From Pseudomonas azotoformans (GTDB taxonomy: Bacteria > Pseudomonadota > Gammaproteobacteria > Pseudomonadales > Pseudomonadaceae), in NCBI RefSeq assembly GCF_001579805.1, contig NZ_CP014546.1:4960001-5024000 (forward strand): a stretch of DNA of 64,000 bases, in the 5' to 3' direction. Both the position numbers and the translations under genes were made by a program. Below are positions 38,735 through 46,775 of the stretch, one piece after another. The notes under the pieces are model-generated. The model was not told where the DNA came from, ran no database searches, and saw nothing but the letters and a program-made list of their open reading frames with translations. Within the stretch, counting starts at the first letter, position 1. Each line of letters opens with the position of its first letter.

Positions 38735-39706
38735 ATGAAACGACTTTATGGCGCCATGGTGCTGCTTGCCTTGGTGGGTATTACAACAAATGTGAACGCT
38801 GCCCAGTGCCGGGTCAATGGCGGCCCGTGGCAACAAGTGGACACTGGCGGCACGCTGCCCCTAGAGGTTCCCGTAACCGTCCAATTAGGTTCTGACACAA
38901 GCCGCATCCTTCTGGAAGGCGTAAGGCTTGAGTGCAGATTCACGCCTTATCCGGGTTGGCCATCCCATTACGAAGACTACTGGTCAACATCGGTCCTAGC
39001 CGGGCCAGCCTGGACACCCGGTCCTAAATTTGTCAACCAGGGTACAGGTTTAAGAATAAACGGGGGGTACTACAACACCCCAGTACCGACCAACATTCGA
39101 ATTGCAACCATGCCCAATAACGCCATCGGTGTTGCCGTCAACGTGACGCCTTACATCCTGAATCGCAACGATCCGGCGAACCCGATCAACGTCGTCATAA
39201 ATGACATCCTTGGCACGTTGCGCCTGAGCCAGACAAACAATTATGACTCAGGTAGGGCAGGTCTTTCGCTCGTATACAGGGCCGCCAACAATTTCTCCAT
39301 CTCTCCCTCAACCTGCACGATCAACAATAACAACCCCATTGAGGTCAACTTTGGCAACGTCCACCAACGACAAATCGGTACGGATCCGCTGACAACGCCT
39401 ATCCAGAGCAACCGCAGGCTCACCTACTCATGCCCGAACGCCGGGATCACCACGCCTATCACCATCACTTATAAAGGCAACGCGACGTCGTTCGACAACC
39501 GCCTGCTGCTGATGACCAACCCGAATGTCGGCACAGCGATGGTCCGGGCGGGGTCTGCGGTGGCTGTGAACGGCAGGTTCCTGACCCAGATCACCAACAG
39601 TGTCGGAGGGGATGACGTGACGTTTTCCCTGGTTCAGCGACCGGGCTCGCTGCCTGCCGCGGGGCCTGTGACTGGGAGCGGCGTACTCGTGATGGGAGTT
39701 CCGTGA
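38735..39706 (+). CDS. Fimbrial tip adhesin-like protein
   Basis: 323 aa, about twice the pilin length. Signal peptide ending NVNAAQCRV. The N-terminal 180 residues (AQCRVNGGPWQQV, then aromatic-rich PYPGWPSHYEDYW) form a separate putative binding domain. The C-terminal 140 residues are a pilin domain with Cys in PSTCTIN and Cys in YSCPNAG. This two-domain plan is that of tip adhesins. The first half is richer in A+T and rarer codons than the neighbouring genes. The receptor cannot be predicted. Confidence 0.8.
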   Translation: MKRLYGAMVLLALVGITTNVNAAQCRVNGGPWQQVDTGGTLPLEVPVTVQLGSDTSRILLEGVRLECRFTPYPGWPSHYEDYWSTSVLAGPAWTPGPKFVNQGTGLRINGGYYNTPVPTNIRIATMPNNAIGVAVNVTPYILNRNDPANPINVVINDILGTLRLSQTNNYDSGRAGLSLVYRAANNFSISPSTCTINNNNPIEVNFGNVHQRQIGTDPLTTPIQSNRRLTYSCPNAGITTPITITYKGNATSFDNRLLLMTNPNVGTAMVRAGSAVAVNGRFLTQITNSVGGDDVTFSLVQRPGSLPAAGPVTGSGVLVMGVP

Positions 39707-39783
39707 CACAGAAAAACCGCTGAGGGCAAGAGCGCGCAGTTGCGAAGTGTATTTCTGTGACTGCGCACAGTGTGGCATTTCGC

Positions 39784-39789
39784 TATAAT
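39784..39789 (+). promoter_or_regulatory. Likely -10 element
   Basis: A perfect TATAAT lies 62 bp before the start of the small lipoprotein gene. No good TTGACA -35 is at the usual spacing. Confidence 0.4.
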
Positions 39790-39851
39790 TCTGCGCCAAC
39801 GCCCCACGACCGTGTCAGCGTCCCCTCCCACACCCTCGACGATGAACCCCT

Positions 39852-40133
39852 ATGAACAAGTTTCTGGCACTGACTGCAGTCCTGGCGCTCGCCGGGTGCA
39901 CCACCACGTCTGACGTCTACCTGAAAAACGGTGAGCAAGGCCTGACCATCGACTGTTCCGGCGAGGCCAATTCCTGGGCCAGTTGCTACGAAAAGGCCGA
40001 CGCCTCATGTGCCGGCACCGGCTACCGTATCGTCGGCACCGAAGGCACGCCGTCGCTCCAGGAAAGTGACAAGACCCTGGGCAAGGACGTGGGCAACTTC
40101 AAAAGCCGCAGTGTGGTCGTCGTGTGCAAGTGA
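39852..40133 (+). CDS. Small lipoprotein, hypothetical
   Basis: 93 aa with a type II signal peptide: MNKFLALTAVLALAGC, lipobox LAGC. The mature part has four Cys (DCSG, SCYE, SCAG, VVCK), enough for two disulfides, and no family I recognise. Own promoter signal upstream. The gene is not part of the fimbrial operon by spacing (145 bp). Confidence 0.7.
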   Translation: MNKFLALTAVLALAGCTTTSDVYLKNGEQGLTIDCSGEANSWASCYEKADASCAGTGYRIVGTEGTPSLQESDKTLGKDVGNFKSRSVVVVCK

Positions 40134-40142
40134 GCGTCATGC

Positions 40143-40373
40143 TCACAGCTGAATATCGGCAAACTTGATACCCAGGCCCCGGATGGTCTCCACCAGGTCA
40201 TCCAGCCGCTGGAACGACTCGACTTCGTCCTGATCGTCCACCAGGAAAAAACTGCGGCCGCCGCTTTTTTTGAAAAATACGATCCACTCGCCCAAGTCGG
40301 CCGGGTTCTGGATGATGTGCGTCGCTGATATCTGGCCTTCGGCCTGGCGAGCCCTGACGTGTTCACGCTTCAT
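40143..40373 (-). CDS. Conserved hypothetical protein
   Basis: 76-aa soluble protein (MKREHVRARQAEGQISATH...). Segment EWIVFFKKSGGRSFFLVDDQDEVESF suggests an alpha/beta fold. The start at 40373 has a weak ribosome site (GGGAAGTTATTC). Convergent with the small lipoprotein gene, nine bases away. No family recognised. Confidence 0.6.
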   Translation of the reverse strand: MKREHVRARQAEGQISATHIIQNPADLGEWIVFFKKSGGRSFFLVDDQDEVESFQRLDDLVETIRGLGIKFADIQL

Positions 40374-40393
40374 GAATAACTTCCCAAAAAGAC

Positions 40394-40430
40394 AAATGCC
40401 GCACAGACCGAGGGTTTGCGCGGCATTTTT
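40394..40430. terminator. Rho-independent terminator after tsdA
   Basis: AAATGCCGC and GCGGCATTT form a 9-bp stem around a 16-nt loop, with T runs on both strands. It lies 20 bases after the tsdA stop on the minus strand. Confidence 0.75.
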
Positions 40431-40449
40431 GCATTGATCGGGTAACAGT

Positions 40450-41364
40450 TTAACGGATGCCCTGCCCGATCAACACGCCTTCTACGGTTTGGCCGTAGAG
40501 ATTGACGCCGTCATTGGCGTGGAACTTGAGCCGGGTTTTCTCCACGGAACCGTCAACCAGGCGCGGATCCTGCGGCCGTTCATGGCTGTTGACATAGGCG
40601 GCCACGTCCCAGGCTTGCTGGTCACTCAAACTACCGCCCTTGCCCAGCGGCATGTTGTGCTTGATGAAGGACGCCGCCGTATTGATGCGGTGCATGCCCG
40701 CGCCCCAGTTGTAGGAGTCTTTACCCCACAACGGCGGCATCACATAGTGGTCACCGACCTTCTGGCCCTGCCCTTCGGCGCCATGGCAGACAGCGCATTG
40801 GCCTTCATAAACCTGGGCGCCCTGCCTCAAGTCGTAACCCTTGGCCGGTTGCGCAACGTCCGGATAGCCGCGCCCCGGCAATTCAACACCCAGTGGCGCC
40901 TTGCTCGCCAACCAATAAGCGTAAACCGAGAGCGCGGTGATCTCGGGGCTATCTGCGGCTGGAGGTGTGCCGCCATTCATGCTGAACTGGAAGCAGCCCT
41001 GCAATCGCTCGGCAAAGGTGTTGACCTTGTCGTTTTTCTTCCGATAGGCCGGGTACATCGGGTAGGCAGCCCACAAGGGCGCCGAGTTGGCGAGGCGGCC
41101 CTGGTCCAGGTGGCAGTTGCTGCAGTTGAGTCCGTTACCGACATAGTTCGGCGCCAGACGTTTGGTATCCACGAACAGCGCGTAACCCTCCTTCACCAGC
41201 TTGCCGTAGGCGTTGTCGGGCAGTTCGCTTTCTTGAGGAGGCTGGAATGGGCTGGCCGCAGCGTGGCTGGCAGGTTGCAACTGCGATTGGTCCTCCATGG
41301 CGATCGTGGCGGCGTGGACCGAGGTTGGACCCAACAGGCCCAAGGCCAATATCAACGGGTTCAT
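40450..41364 (-). CDS. tsdA: Thiosulfate dehydrogenase (tetrathionate-forming), dihaem
   Basis: 304 aa with a signal peptide. Haem 1 motif CSNCH in NGLNCSNCHLDQGRL, followed by APLWAAYPMYPAYRKKND and ERLQGCFQFSMNG. In characterised TsdA enzymes the Cys of this QGCF segment is the unusual axial ligand of the active haem. Haem 2 motif is CAVCH. It oxidises two thiosulfates to tetrathionate in the periplasm and can run in reverse in some species. It overlaps tsdB by ATGA and should take its electrons through TsdB. Confidence 0.85.
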   Translation of the reverse strand: MNPLILALGLLGPTSVHAATIAMEDQSQLQPASHAAASPFQPPQESELPDNAYGKLVKEGYALFVDTKRLAPNYVGNGLNCSNCHLDQGRLANSAPLWAAYPMYPAYRKKNDKVNTFAERLQGCFQFSMNGGTPPAADSPEITALSVYAYWLASKAPLGVELPGRGYPDVAQPAKGYDLRQGAQVYEGQCAVCHGAEGQGQKVGDHYVMPPLWGKDSYNWGAGMHRINTAASFIKHNMPLGKGGSLSDQQAWDVAAYVNSHERPQDPRLVDGSVEKTRLKFHANDGVNLYGQTVEGVLIGQGIR

Positions 41365-42011
41365 GGCTTGGCCTCCAGTTTCAGCGAGGCGAAATACTGG
41401 GCCACGCCCTGCACTTCTTCTGCCGTAAGGGACTTGGCGATGTGCCCCATCAAGTCATTCGGATCATTGTGGCGGGTGCCGCTTTGCCAAGCCGTCAACT
41501 GCGCTTCCAGGTAAGCGGCGGGTTGGCCGGCCAGGGGTGGGAACGCGTCGCCGACGCCTGTCCCTGCTGGGCCGTGGCAACTGGCGCACGCCGGAATCTG
41601 CCGCTCCCAGGCGCCCTGTTGTGCGAGCTTTTGGGCGGCGTTGATCGGCATTTCGCTGCGATAGACCACCTGGGGAACAGGAGCCGGCATTGCCGCCAGC
41701 ACCTGGCTGACCGCCTCTATTTCGGCATCCGTGAGCGCATTCGCCAACGGTTGCATCACCGGATTCGTACGGCTGCCACTTTTAAAGTCTTCCAGCTGTT
41801 TGCGCACATACGTCGCGGGCAATCCCGCTAATCGGGGAAAGCCAGCTGCGGCCATCCCCGCGCCATCGGCACCATGACAGGCTATACAGGGCATGGCGCC
41901 CGGCTGCGAACCGCCCTCGGCAAAGATTTTTCTCCCCTCCAGCGCATGGGCATTGCCCAATAACAGCATCAGCGCACTGCCCATCAGTACTCGTTCCAGA
42001 GACATCATCAC
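41361..42011 (-). CDS. tsdB: Dihaem cytochrome c electron acceptor of TsdA
   Basis: 216 aa with signal peptide (GNAHALEG). Two class I cytochrome domains: CIACHGADGAG near residue 42 and CASCHGPAGTG near 141, each with a distal Met (NPVMQPL and NDLMGHI). The layout and the ATGA overlap with tsdA match the tsdBA operon of P. stutzeri, where TsdB is the electron acceptor. First gene of the operon. Confidence 0.8.
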   Translation of the reverse strand: MMMSLERVLMGSALMLLLGNAHALEGRKIFAEGGSQPGAMPCIACHGADGAGMAAAGFPRLAGLPATYVRKQLEDFKSGSRTNPVMQPLANALTDAEIEAVSQVLAAMPAPVPQVVYRSEMPINAAQKLAQQGAWERQIPACASCHGPAGTGVGDAFPPLAGQPAAYLEAQLTAWQSGTRHNDPNDLMGHIAKSLTAEEVQGVAQYFASLKLEAKP

Positions 42012-42109
42012 GGCTCCATTTTATAGTTATATGCTTAGACGCTTACGGCATAAGCCTACAAATGGTAGGGGAATGACCCCGTCGCGACAACTCCAAAAAC
42101 ACAGCGTAA

Positions 42110-42148
42110 AAAAAGCCCGGCATTACGCTTACGCGGCCAGGCTTTTTT
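42110..42148 (-). terminator. Imperfect terminator hairpin
   Basis: AAAAAGCCCGGC pairs with GGCCAGGCTTTTTT with one mismatch, 36 bases after the stop of the minus-strand lipoprotein gene. Confidence 0.7.
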
Positions 42149-42183
42149 ATCGGATTGGAAGTCGCTGGGTTGAAGAGGCCAGA

Positions 42184-42537
42184 TCAGCCGGAAATGCAGT
42201 CCTCGCCAGCCTTCTTCACATCACCCGGACGGATCGGCACATTGGACATGCTCTCGTAGAGCTTGATGCTGCTACCGCTGGAGCGCTCATCGATCTCGAA
42301 GATCGCTGAAGGGTCGGCGGAAAACTTCTGCGGCACAATCACCTGCACACCGCCATCCTTATGCGGTTCGATCTGCGACGGCCGACGGGTCGCAGAGAGT
42401 TTTTTCACCACACACGCGGCATATTCCTGGGGTTTCTTCCCGGAAATGACGGCCAGGGTCGGAGGGGTCTGCTTGATATCTGCAACCGAAGCACACCCAC
42501 CAATCGCCAGGGCCAGAACCAACACACTCCACTTCAT
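42184..42537 (-). CDS. Small lipoprotein, paralogue of the one at 54259-54612
   Basis: 117 aa from the ATG at 42537, which has GGAGG eight bases upstream. Lipobox IGGC after MKWSVLVLALA. The C-terminal half contains RSSGSSIKLYESMSNVP and ends in a Cys-containing tail. The same pattern (GSSIKYYAAEDNMP...TC) is found in the lipoprotein at 54259-54612, so the two are members of one family of unknown function. Confidence 0.7.
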   Translation of the reverse strand: MKWSVLVLALAIGGCASVADIKQTPPTLAVISGKKPQEYAACVVKKLSATRRPSQIEPHKDGGVQVIVPQKFSADPSAIFEIDERSSGSSIKLYESMSNVPIRPGDVKKAGEDCISG

Positions 42538-42751
42538 ACACAAACCTCCGATAAAGACCCTACGACAGCGGGGATGGTAATTTTCTCCCGCCCACGTAGG
42601 ATTTATCCCTGATAACTCGGTAAATAACTGTTTTAAATTGTCGACGTCATTGAAGACGGGCCGATAATAAACGCGCTGGGGCTGATAAACTCCATCTTAA
42701 CCTACGTATCGTTCTGATTTTTCAGAAAAAGCCCTTCTGGAGCCCCCACCC

Positions 42752-43054
42752 ATGAAATTCATCCACCAGCGTGAGCACCTCAACGAGGGCGACATTGTCG
42801 TCATCGAATGCTCGCAGACTTGTAATATTCGTCTGATGAGCGACGCGAATTTTCGTAGTTTCAAGAATGGCGGCCGTCATACCTATCACGGCGGTGCCTT
42901 CGATAAGTTTCCCGCCAAAATCACCGCACCGAGCACCGGGTTCTGGAACATTACCCTGGACGTCGTCACGCGCCGCGCCATCAGCGTGACCCGCAAACCC
43001 GCGTTGTCCCACAAGATCCGCATCGTGCGTCGCACCAGCTCCAAGCTGAGCTGA
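42752..43054 (+). CDS. DUF1883 protein
   Basis: 100 aa beginning MKFIHQREHLNEGDIVVIECSQTCN, the pattern of the DUF1883 family. A compact beta-rich protein ending in basic residues (HKIRIVRRTSSK). GGAGCCCCC precedes the ATG. It is followed 25 bases later by the 55-aa gene and alkB, so it may be in one transcript with them. Function unknown. Confidence 0.8.
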   Translation: MKFIHQREHLNEGDIVVIECSQTCNIRLMSDANFRSFKNGGRHTYHGGAFDKFPAKITAPSTGFWNITLDVVTRRAISVTRKPALSHKIRIVRRTSSKLS

Positions 43055-43079
43055 TCCGCACACTTCACAGGAAATAGCC

Positions 43080-43247
43080 GTGAACACCACTACAAAATAC
43101 GTGATCAAGTACAAGCTCAACGGCGAACGCCGTTTTGAGTTCGCCCAACTGCAGACCAACAGCGTAGAAGAAGCCAAACAAGCCCTGGCGAAAATTCACG
43201 ATGCCAGTGATGAAATCACCGACATCAATGTGAGCAAGGCGCTGTAA
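43080..43247 (+). CDS. Small unannotated-type gene upstream of alkB
   Basis: 55 aa from a GTG start (MNTTTKYVIKYKLNGERRF...), with ACAGGAAAT upstream and a stop four bases before the alkB ATG. The predicted fold is a beta-hairpin followed by a helix (SVEEAKQALAKIH) and a strand (EITDINVSKAL). The codon use is fully Pseudomonas-like. Family not recognised. Too short and with a non-ATG start, it is easily missed. Confidence 0.65.
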   Translation: MNTTTKYVIKYKLNGERRFEFAQLQTNSVEEAKQALAKIHDASDEITDINVSKAL

Positions 43248-43251
43248 GCCG

Positions 43252-43917
43252 ATGCCCGGCCCCACCGCTGACCTGTTTGCCGACGACGCCCTGCAGCAAC
43301 CCCCAGGGCGTGAGCAAATTGGCGAGCAGTCCTACGTATTACGGGGCTATGCCCTACCTTGGATTGAGCACGTTCTGCCAGAACTACGGCGTGTTCTGGC
43401 TCAATCACCGTTCCGGCAAATGGTCACACCCGGCGGCTTTACCATGTCGGCGGCATTGAGCAGTTGCGGCGACCTGGGCTGGACCACCGACACCTCCGGC
43501 TACCGCTACTCGCCGCTCGACCCGCGCAGCCAACAGCCATGGCCGCAGATGCCAGACGTTTTGCGTCAATTGGCGGTGCAGGCGGCGGCAGAGGCCGGCT
43601 TTCCCGACTTTGCCCCCGACGCCTGCCTGATCAACCGCTATGTGCCTGGCGCCAAGATGTCGCTGCACCAGGACAAAAACGAACGTCGCTATAGCGAGCC
43701 GGTTGTATCCGTGTCACTCGGCTTGCCGGCGATTTTCCTGTTTGGCGGACATGAGCGCAGTGACAAAACCCGCAAAGTCTCGCTGTTCCACGGCGACGTG
43801 GTGGTGTGGGGCGGCGTGGACCGCTTGCGCTTCCACGGGGTGATGCCGATCAAGGAAGGCGTACATCCGGTCATGGGCCCGCAACGCATCAACCTCACGT
43901 TTCGCGCCGCCGGCTGA
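43252..43917 (+). CDS. alkB: Alpha-ketoglutarate-dependent DNA dealkylase AlkB
   Basis: 221 aa. Iron ligands HxD in MSLHQDKNE and His in LRFHGVMP (about residues 140, 142 and 196). The 2-oxoglutarate/arginine motif RINLTFR closes the protein. It removes methyl groups from 1-methyladenine and 3-methylcytosine oxidatively. ada follows 75 bases later, so the two adaptive-response genes are neighbours. Start at 43252 fits the tight spacing after the small gene. Confidence 0.95.
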   Translation: MPGPTADLFADDALQQPPGREQIGEQSYVLRGYALPWIEHVLPELRRVLAQSPFRQMVTPGGFTMSAALSSCGDLGWTTDTSGYRYSPLDPRSQQPWPQMPDVLRQLAVQAAAEAGFPDFAPDACLINRYVPGAKMSLHQDKNERRYSEPVVSVSLGLPAIFLFGGHERSDKTRKVSLFHGDVVVWGGVDRLRFHGVMPIKEGVHPVMGPQRINLTFRAAG

Positions 43918-43992
43918 TTTGACCGCAAGCTTCAGAGTGCCAGGTGTGCATGGCGCGATTAGTCTGAATGGAATCCGTCAAGAGTACCGAGC

Positions 43993-45039
43993 ATGACCAA
44001 CGAACAAGACCCCCGCTGGGCGGCCATCCTCGCCCGAGACCCCAAGGCCGATACGTTGTTCGTCTATGGTGTAAAAACCACCGGTGTGTACTGCCGCGCC
44101 AGCAGCGTTTCACGCTTGCCACGCCCTGAAAACATCGAGTTCTTCGACACCCCCGCGCAGGCCGAGGCCGCCGGGTATCGCGCCAGCAAACGCGTAAGCG
44201 CAGACCAGACCCAGTTGGTTGCGCACCATGCGCAACTGGTGGCGGACGCGTGCCGGCATATCGAACAGGCGGACACTGCGCCCAGCCTGCATGTGCTGGC
44301 CACGCAAGCCAACCTGAGCCCGTTTCATTTTCATCGTGTGTTCAAAGCCGTCACCGGCCTGACCCCCAAGGGCTATGCCACTGCGCACCGTTCGCGCAAG
44401 GTACGCGATGGGCTCAAAGGCTCGCACTCGGTGACCGATGCCTTGTATGACGCAGGCTTCAACTCCAACAGCCGCTTTTATGAGTCGGCTGACCAGCTGC
44501 TTGGCATGAAACCCAGCGACTACAAAGCCGGAGGGACTAACTCGGCGATCCTGTTTGCCGTCGGGCAGTGCTCGCTGGGGGCGATTCTGGTGGCACAAAG
44601 TGCGCGTGGCGTGTGCGCGATTCTGCTGGGGGACGACCCTGACAAGCTGGTACGCGATCTTCAGGATCAATTTCCCAAGGCGGAACTGGTAGGCGCCGAC
44701 CAGCGCTTCGAGCAGTTGGTCGCGCAGGTCGTGGGCTTTATCGAAGCGCCTGCGCTCGGCCTGGACCTGCCGTTGGACTTGCGCGGCACCGCATTTCAGG
44801 AGCGGGTGTGGCAAGCCTTGCGCGATATTCCAGCGGGAAGCACGGCCAGCTACGCGCAAATAGCCGCGCGAATCGGTGCGCCGAAGTCGTTCCGCGCGGT
44901 GGCTCAAGCCTGTGGCGCGAACAGCCTCGCGGTCGCCATTCCTTGCCACCGGGTGGTGCGCAGTAATGGCGACCTGTCGGGCTACCGCTGGGGTGTAGAA
45001 CGTAAGCAGCAGTTGCTGGAGCGTGAGAGCAAGGCTTAA
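43993..45039 (+). CDS. ada: Ada-type regulator/O6-alkylguanine-DNA alkyltransferase with degenerate zinc motif
   Basis: 348 aa in three parts. The N-terminal Ada zinc domain (residues 1-75) keeps the acceptor Cys in VYCRASSVSR, but the second Cys of CxxxC reads Ser. The later CxxC region (usually FRPCKRC) reads YRASKRV. Three of the four zinc ligands are therefore missing. The AraC-type HTH (residues about 85-180, LATQANLSPFHFHRVFKAVTGLTPKGY) and the C-terminal methyltransferase with active PCHRVV look intact. It should repair O6-methylguanine; methylation-switched activation is doubtful. Confidence 0.9.
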   Translation: MTNEQDPRWAAILARDPKADTLFVYGVKTTGVYCRASSVSRLPRPENIEFFDTPAQAEAAGYRASKRVSADQTQLVAHHAQLVADACRHIEQADTAPSLHVLATQANLSPFHFHRVFKAVTGLTPKGYATAHRSRKVRDGLKGSHSVTDALYDAGFNSNSRFYESADQLLGMKPSDYKAGGTNSAILFAVGQCSLGAILVAQSARGVCAILLGDDPDKLVRDLQDQFPKAELVGADQRFEQLVAQVVGFIEAPALGLDLPLDLRGTAFQERVWQALRDIPAGSTASYAQIAARIGAPKSFRAVAQACGANSLAVAIPCHRVVRSNGDLSGYRWGVERKQQLLERESKA

Positions 45040-45614
45040 CCCAACTTGCGCTTGCGAAACTCAGCAACTTTGTGTCGGTTGCCACACAGCGCCATGCTGC
45101 ACCAACGGCGTTTATGCGCCTTGGTGCGGTCGTAGAACCACAACACGCATTCGGGATGTTCGCAGGTGCGGATCAGGTTGAAATCCCCGTCTACCAGCAA
45201 ACGCGCTGCGGCTTCTGCAATCATCGAGAGAAATTGCTCCGGGGTCTGCTGCTTGCGCTGACGCTCAACGCGTAACTCCCCCGACGCCGGCCAAGCCAAC
45301 TGCGGATGGCTGACGGCCTTGCGCAAAAAGCCATTCAGCGCGGCGGGATCGCCCCGCGTTCCCTCCTTGCGCGACTCCAGCAATACACGGATTACCTCGC
45401 GCAGTTCCCGGCCCACCCGAAGCAATGCGCCCGGTTCAAATGCAGGCACCTGCCCTTCCTTCACCCACTCCAGGCGCACCAGCCAACGCTCGACATCGGC
45501 ATCGGACTGCCAGAAGTCGTGGGGTTGCGCGTCCACATTGGCGCGCGTGTTGAGCATGTCCAGCACCGGGTCATCGGCGAGGACATAAGGCTCAAGGGGG
45601 GCAGGGATAGTCAT
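45036..45614 (-). CDS. CGNR zinc-finger (ABATE-like) regulator
   Basis: 192 aa; start at 45614 with GAGGAATGACC upstream. The C-terminal zinc finger is clear: RTCEHPECVLWFYDRTKAHKRRWCSMALCGNRHK, with CGNR motif. The N-terminal part is the associated ABATE stress domain. Such proteins act as small transcription factors. It is convergent with ada by four bases and divergent from the alpha/beta hydrolase, which it may control. Confidence 0.88.
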   Translation of the reverse strand: MTIPAPLEPYVLADDPVLDMLNTRANVDAQPHDFWQSDADVERWLVRLEWVKEGQVPAFEPGALLRVGRELREVIRVLLESRKEGTRGDPAALNGFLRKAVSHPQLAWPASGELRVERQRKQQTPEQFLSMIAEAAARLLVDGDFNLIRTCEHPECVLWFYDRTKAHKRRWCSMALCGNRHKVAEFRKRKLG

Positions 45615-45787
45615 GGTCATTCCTCTTATAAGCGTCGACATAGTAACCGCTATCTAAGCACACGGATAGTTACACACGACAAAATTGAAACCTCTATAAA
45701 TAGTTTGACAGGTTACTTATTTGAGCGCAGATTTTGAAAACGGTAACCCGTATATCCATCCAATCAAGTTACAAAGGCACCTTCATC

Positions 45788-46666
45788 ATGACCACTCCAA
45801 CCTCCGTCGTTCACTACCGCCATGTCGATGCCGACGGCGTAAGCATGTTCTACCGCGAAGCCGGCGACCCCTCGGCGCCGGTCATGTTGCTGCTGCATGG
45901 CTTCCCCAGTTCTTCGCATATGTACCGTGACCTGATCCCGTTGCTCGCTACGCGCTTTCGGGTAATCGCTCCGGATTTGCCGGGATTCGGTTTTACCGAG
46001 GTACCAGCCGAGCGCGACTACCACTACAGCTTCGATAACCTGGCGATCACCGTCGGGCATTTTGTCGACGCGCTGGAATTGACGCGGTACGCGTTGTACG
46101 TCTTCGACTACGGCGCACCCGTAGGTCTGCGCCTGGCAGTGGCACACCCTGAACGGGTCACCGCACTTGTCTCGCAAAACGGTAACGCCTACCTGGAAGG
46201 CCTGGGGGATGCCTGGGCACCGATTCGCGCCTATTGGGCCGAACCAAGCCAGGCCAACCGCGAGGTGATCCGCAATGCGGTCATCAGCCTTGAAGGCACG
46301 CGCTACCAATACCTGCACGGTGTCCATCAGCCCGAACTGGTTGCGCCGGAGTCCTACATGCTCGACGTACTGCTCATGCAGCGCCCCGGCAATGACGAGA
46401 TCCAGTTGGACCTGTTCCTCGACTATCGCAACAACCTGACGCTGTACCCGGCGTTCCAGGCCTTCTTCAGGGCCAAACAGGTGCCGACGCTGGTGATCTG
46501 GGGCCAGAACGATCCGTTCTTCATCCCACCAGGGGCTCACGCCTACCAGACCGACAACCCGAACGCGGTGGTGGAACTGCTCGACACCGGCCACTTCGCC
46601 CTGGAAACCCATGCGGCCCACATCGCCGAACGGATTCACGCGGTACTGGGCGACGCCATCAACTGA
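45788..46666 (+). CDS. Alpha/beta hydrolase, dehalogenase/epoxide-hydrolase-like
   Basis: 292 aa. HGFPSSSHMYRDLIP (oxyanion region) is followed by the nucleophile elbow YVFDYGAPVGLRLA. The nucleophile position holds Asp in place of the usual Ser, as in haloalkane dehalogenases and epoxide hydrolases. The catalytic His is in DTGHFALETH and the acid region in WGQNDPFF. AAAGGCACC precedes the ATG. The substrate is unknown. The gap 45615-45787 has the AT-rich divergent promoter region it shares with the CGNR regulator. Confidence 0.85.
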   Translation: MTTPTSVVHYRHVDADGVSMFYREAGDPSAPVMLLLHGFPSSSHMYRDLIPLLATRFRVIAPDLPGFGFTEVPAERDYHYSFDNLAITVGHFVDALELTRYALYVFDYGAPVGLRLAVAHPERVTALVSQNGNAYLEGLGDAWAPIRAYWAEPSQANREVIRNAVISLEGTRYQYLHGVHQPELVAPESYMLDVLLMQRPGNDEIQLDLFLDYRNNLTLYPAFQAFFRAKQVPTLVIWGQNDPFFIPPGAHAYQTDNPNAVVELLDTGHFALETHAAHIAERIHAVLGDAIN

Positions 46667-46775
46667 TGGCACACCACGAAACGTGCCGTTCGTCCAGTGA
46701 ATAAAACAGAGTGGCCGGGGCACATGGGCCCTGTTAAAACAGCGTAAAGCCTCACTAACGCTGGAGAGACATCCC

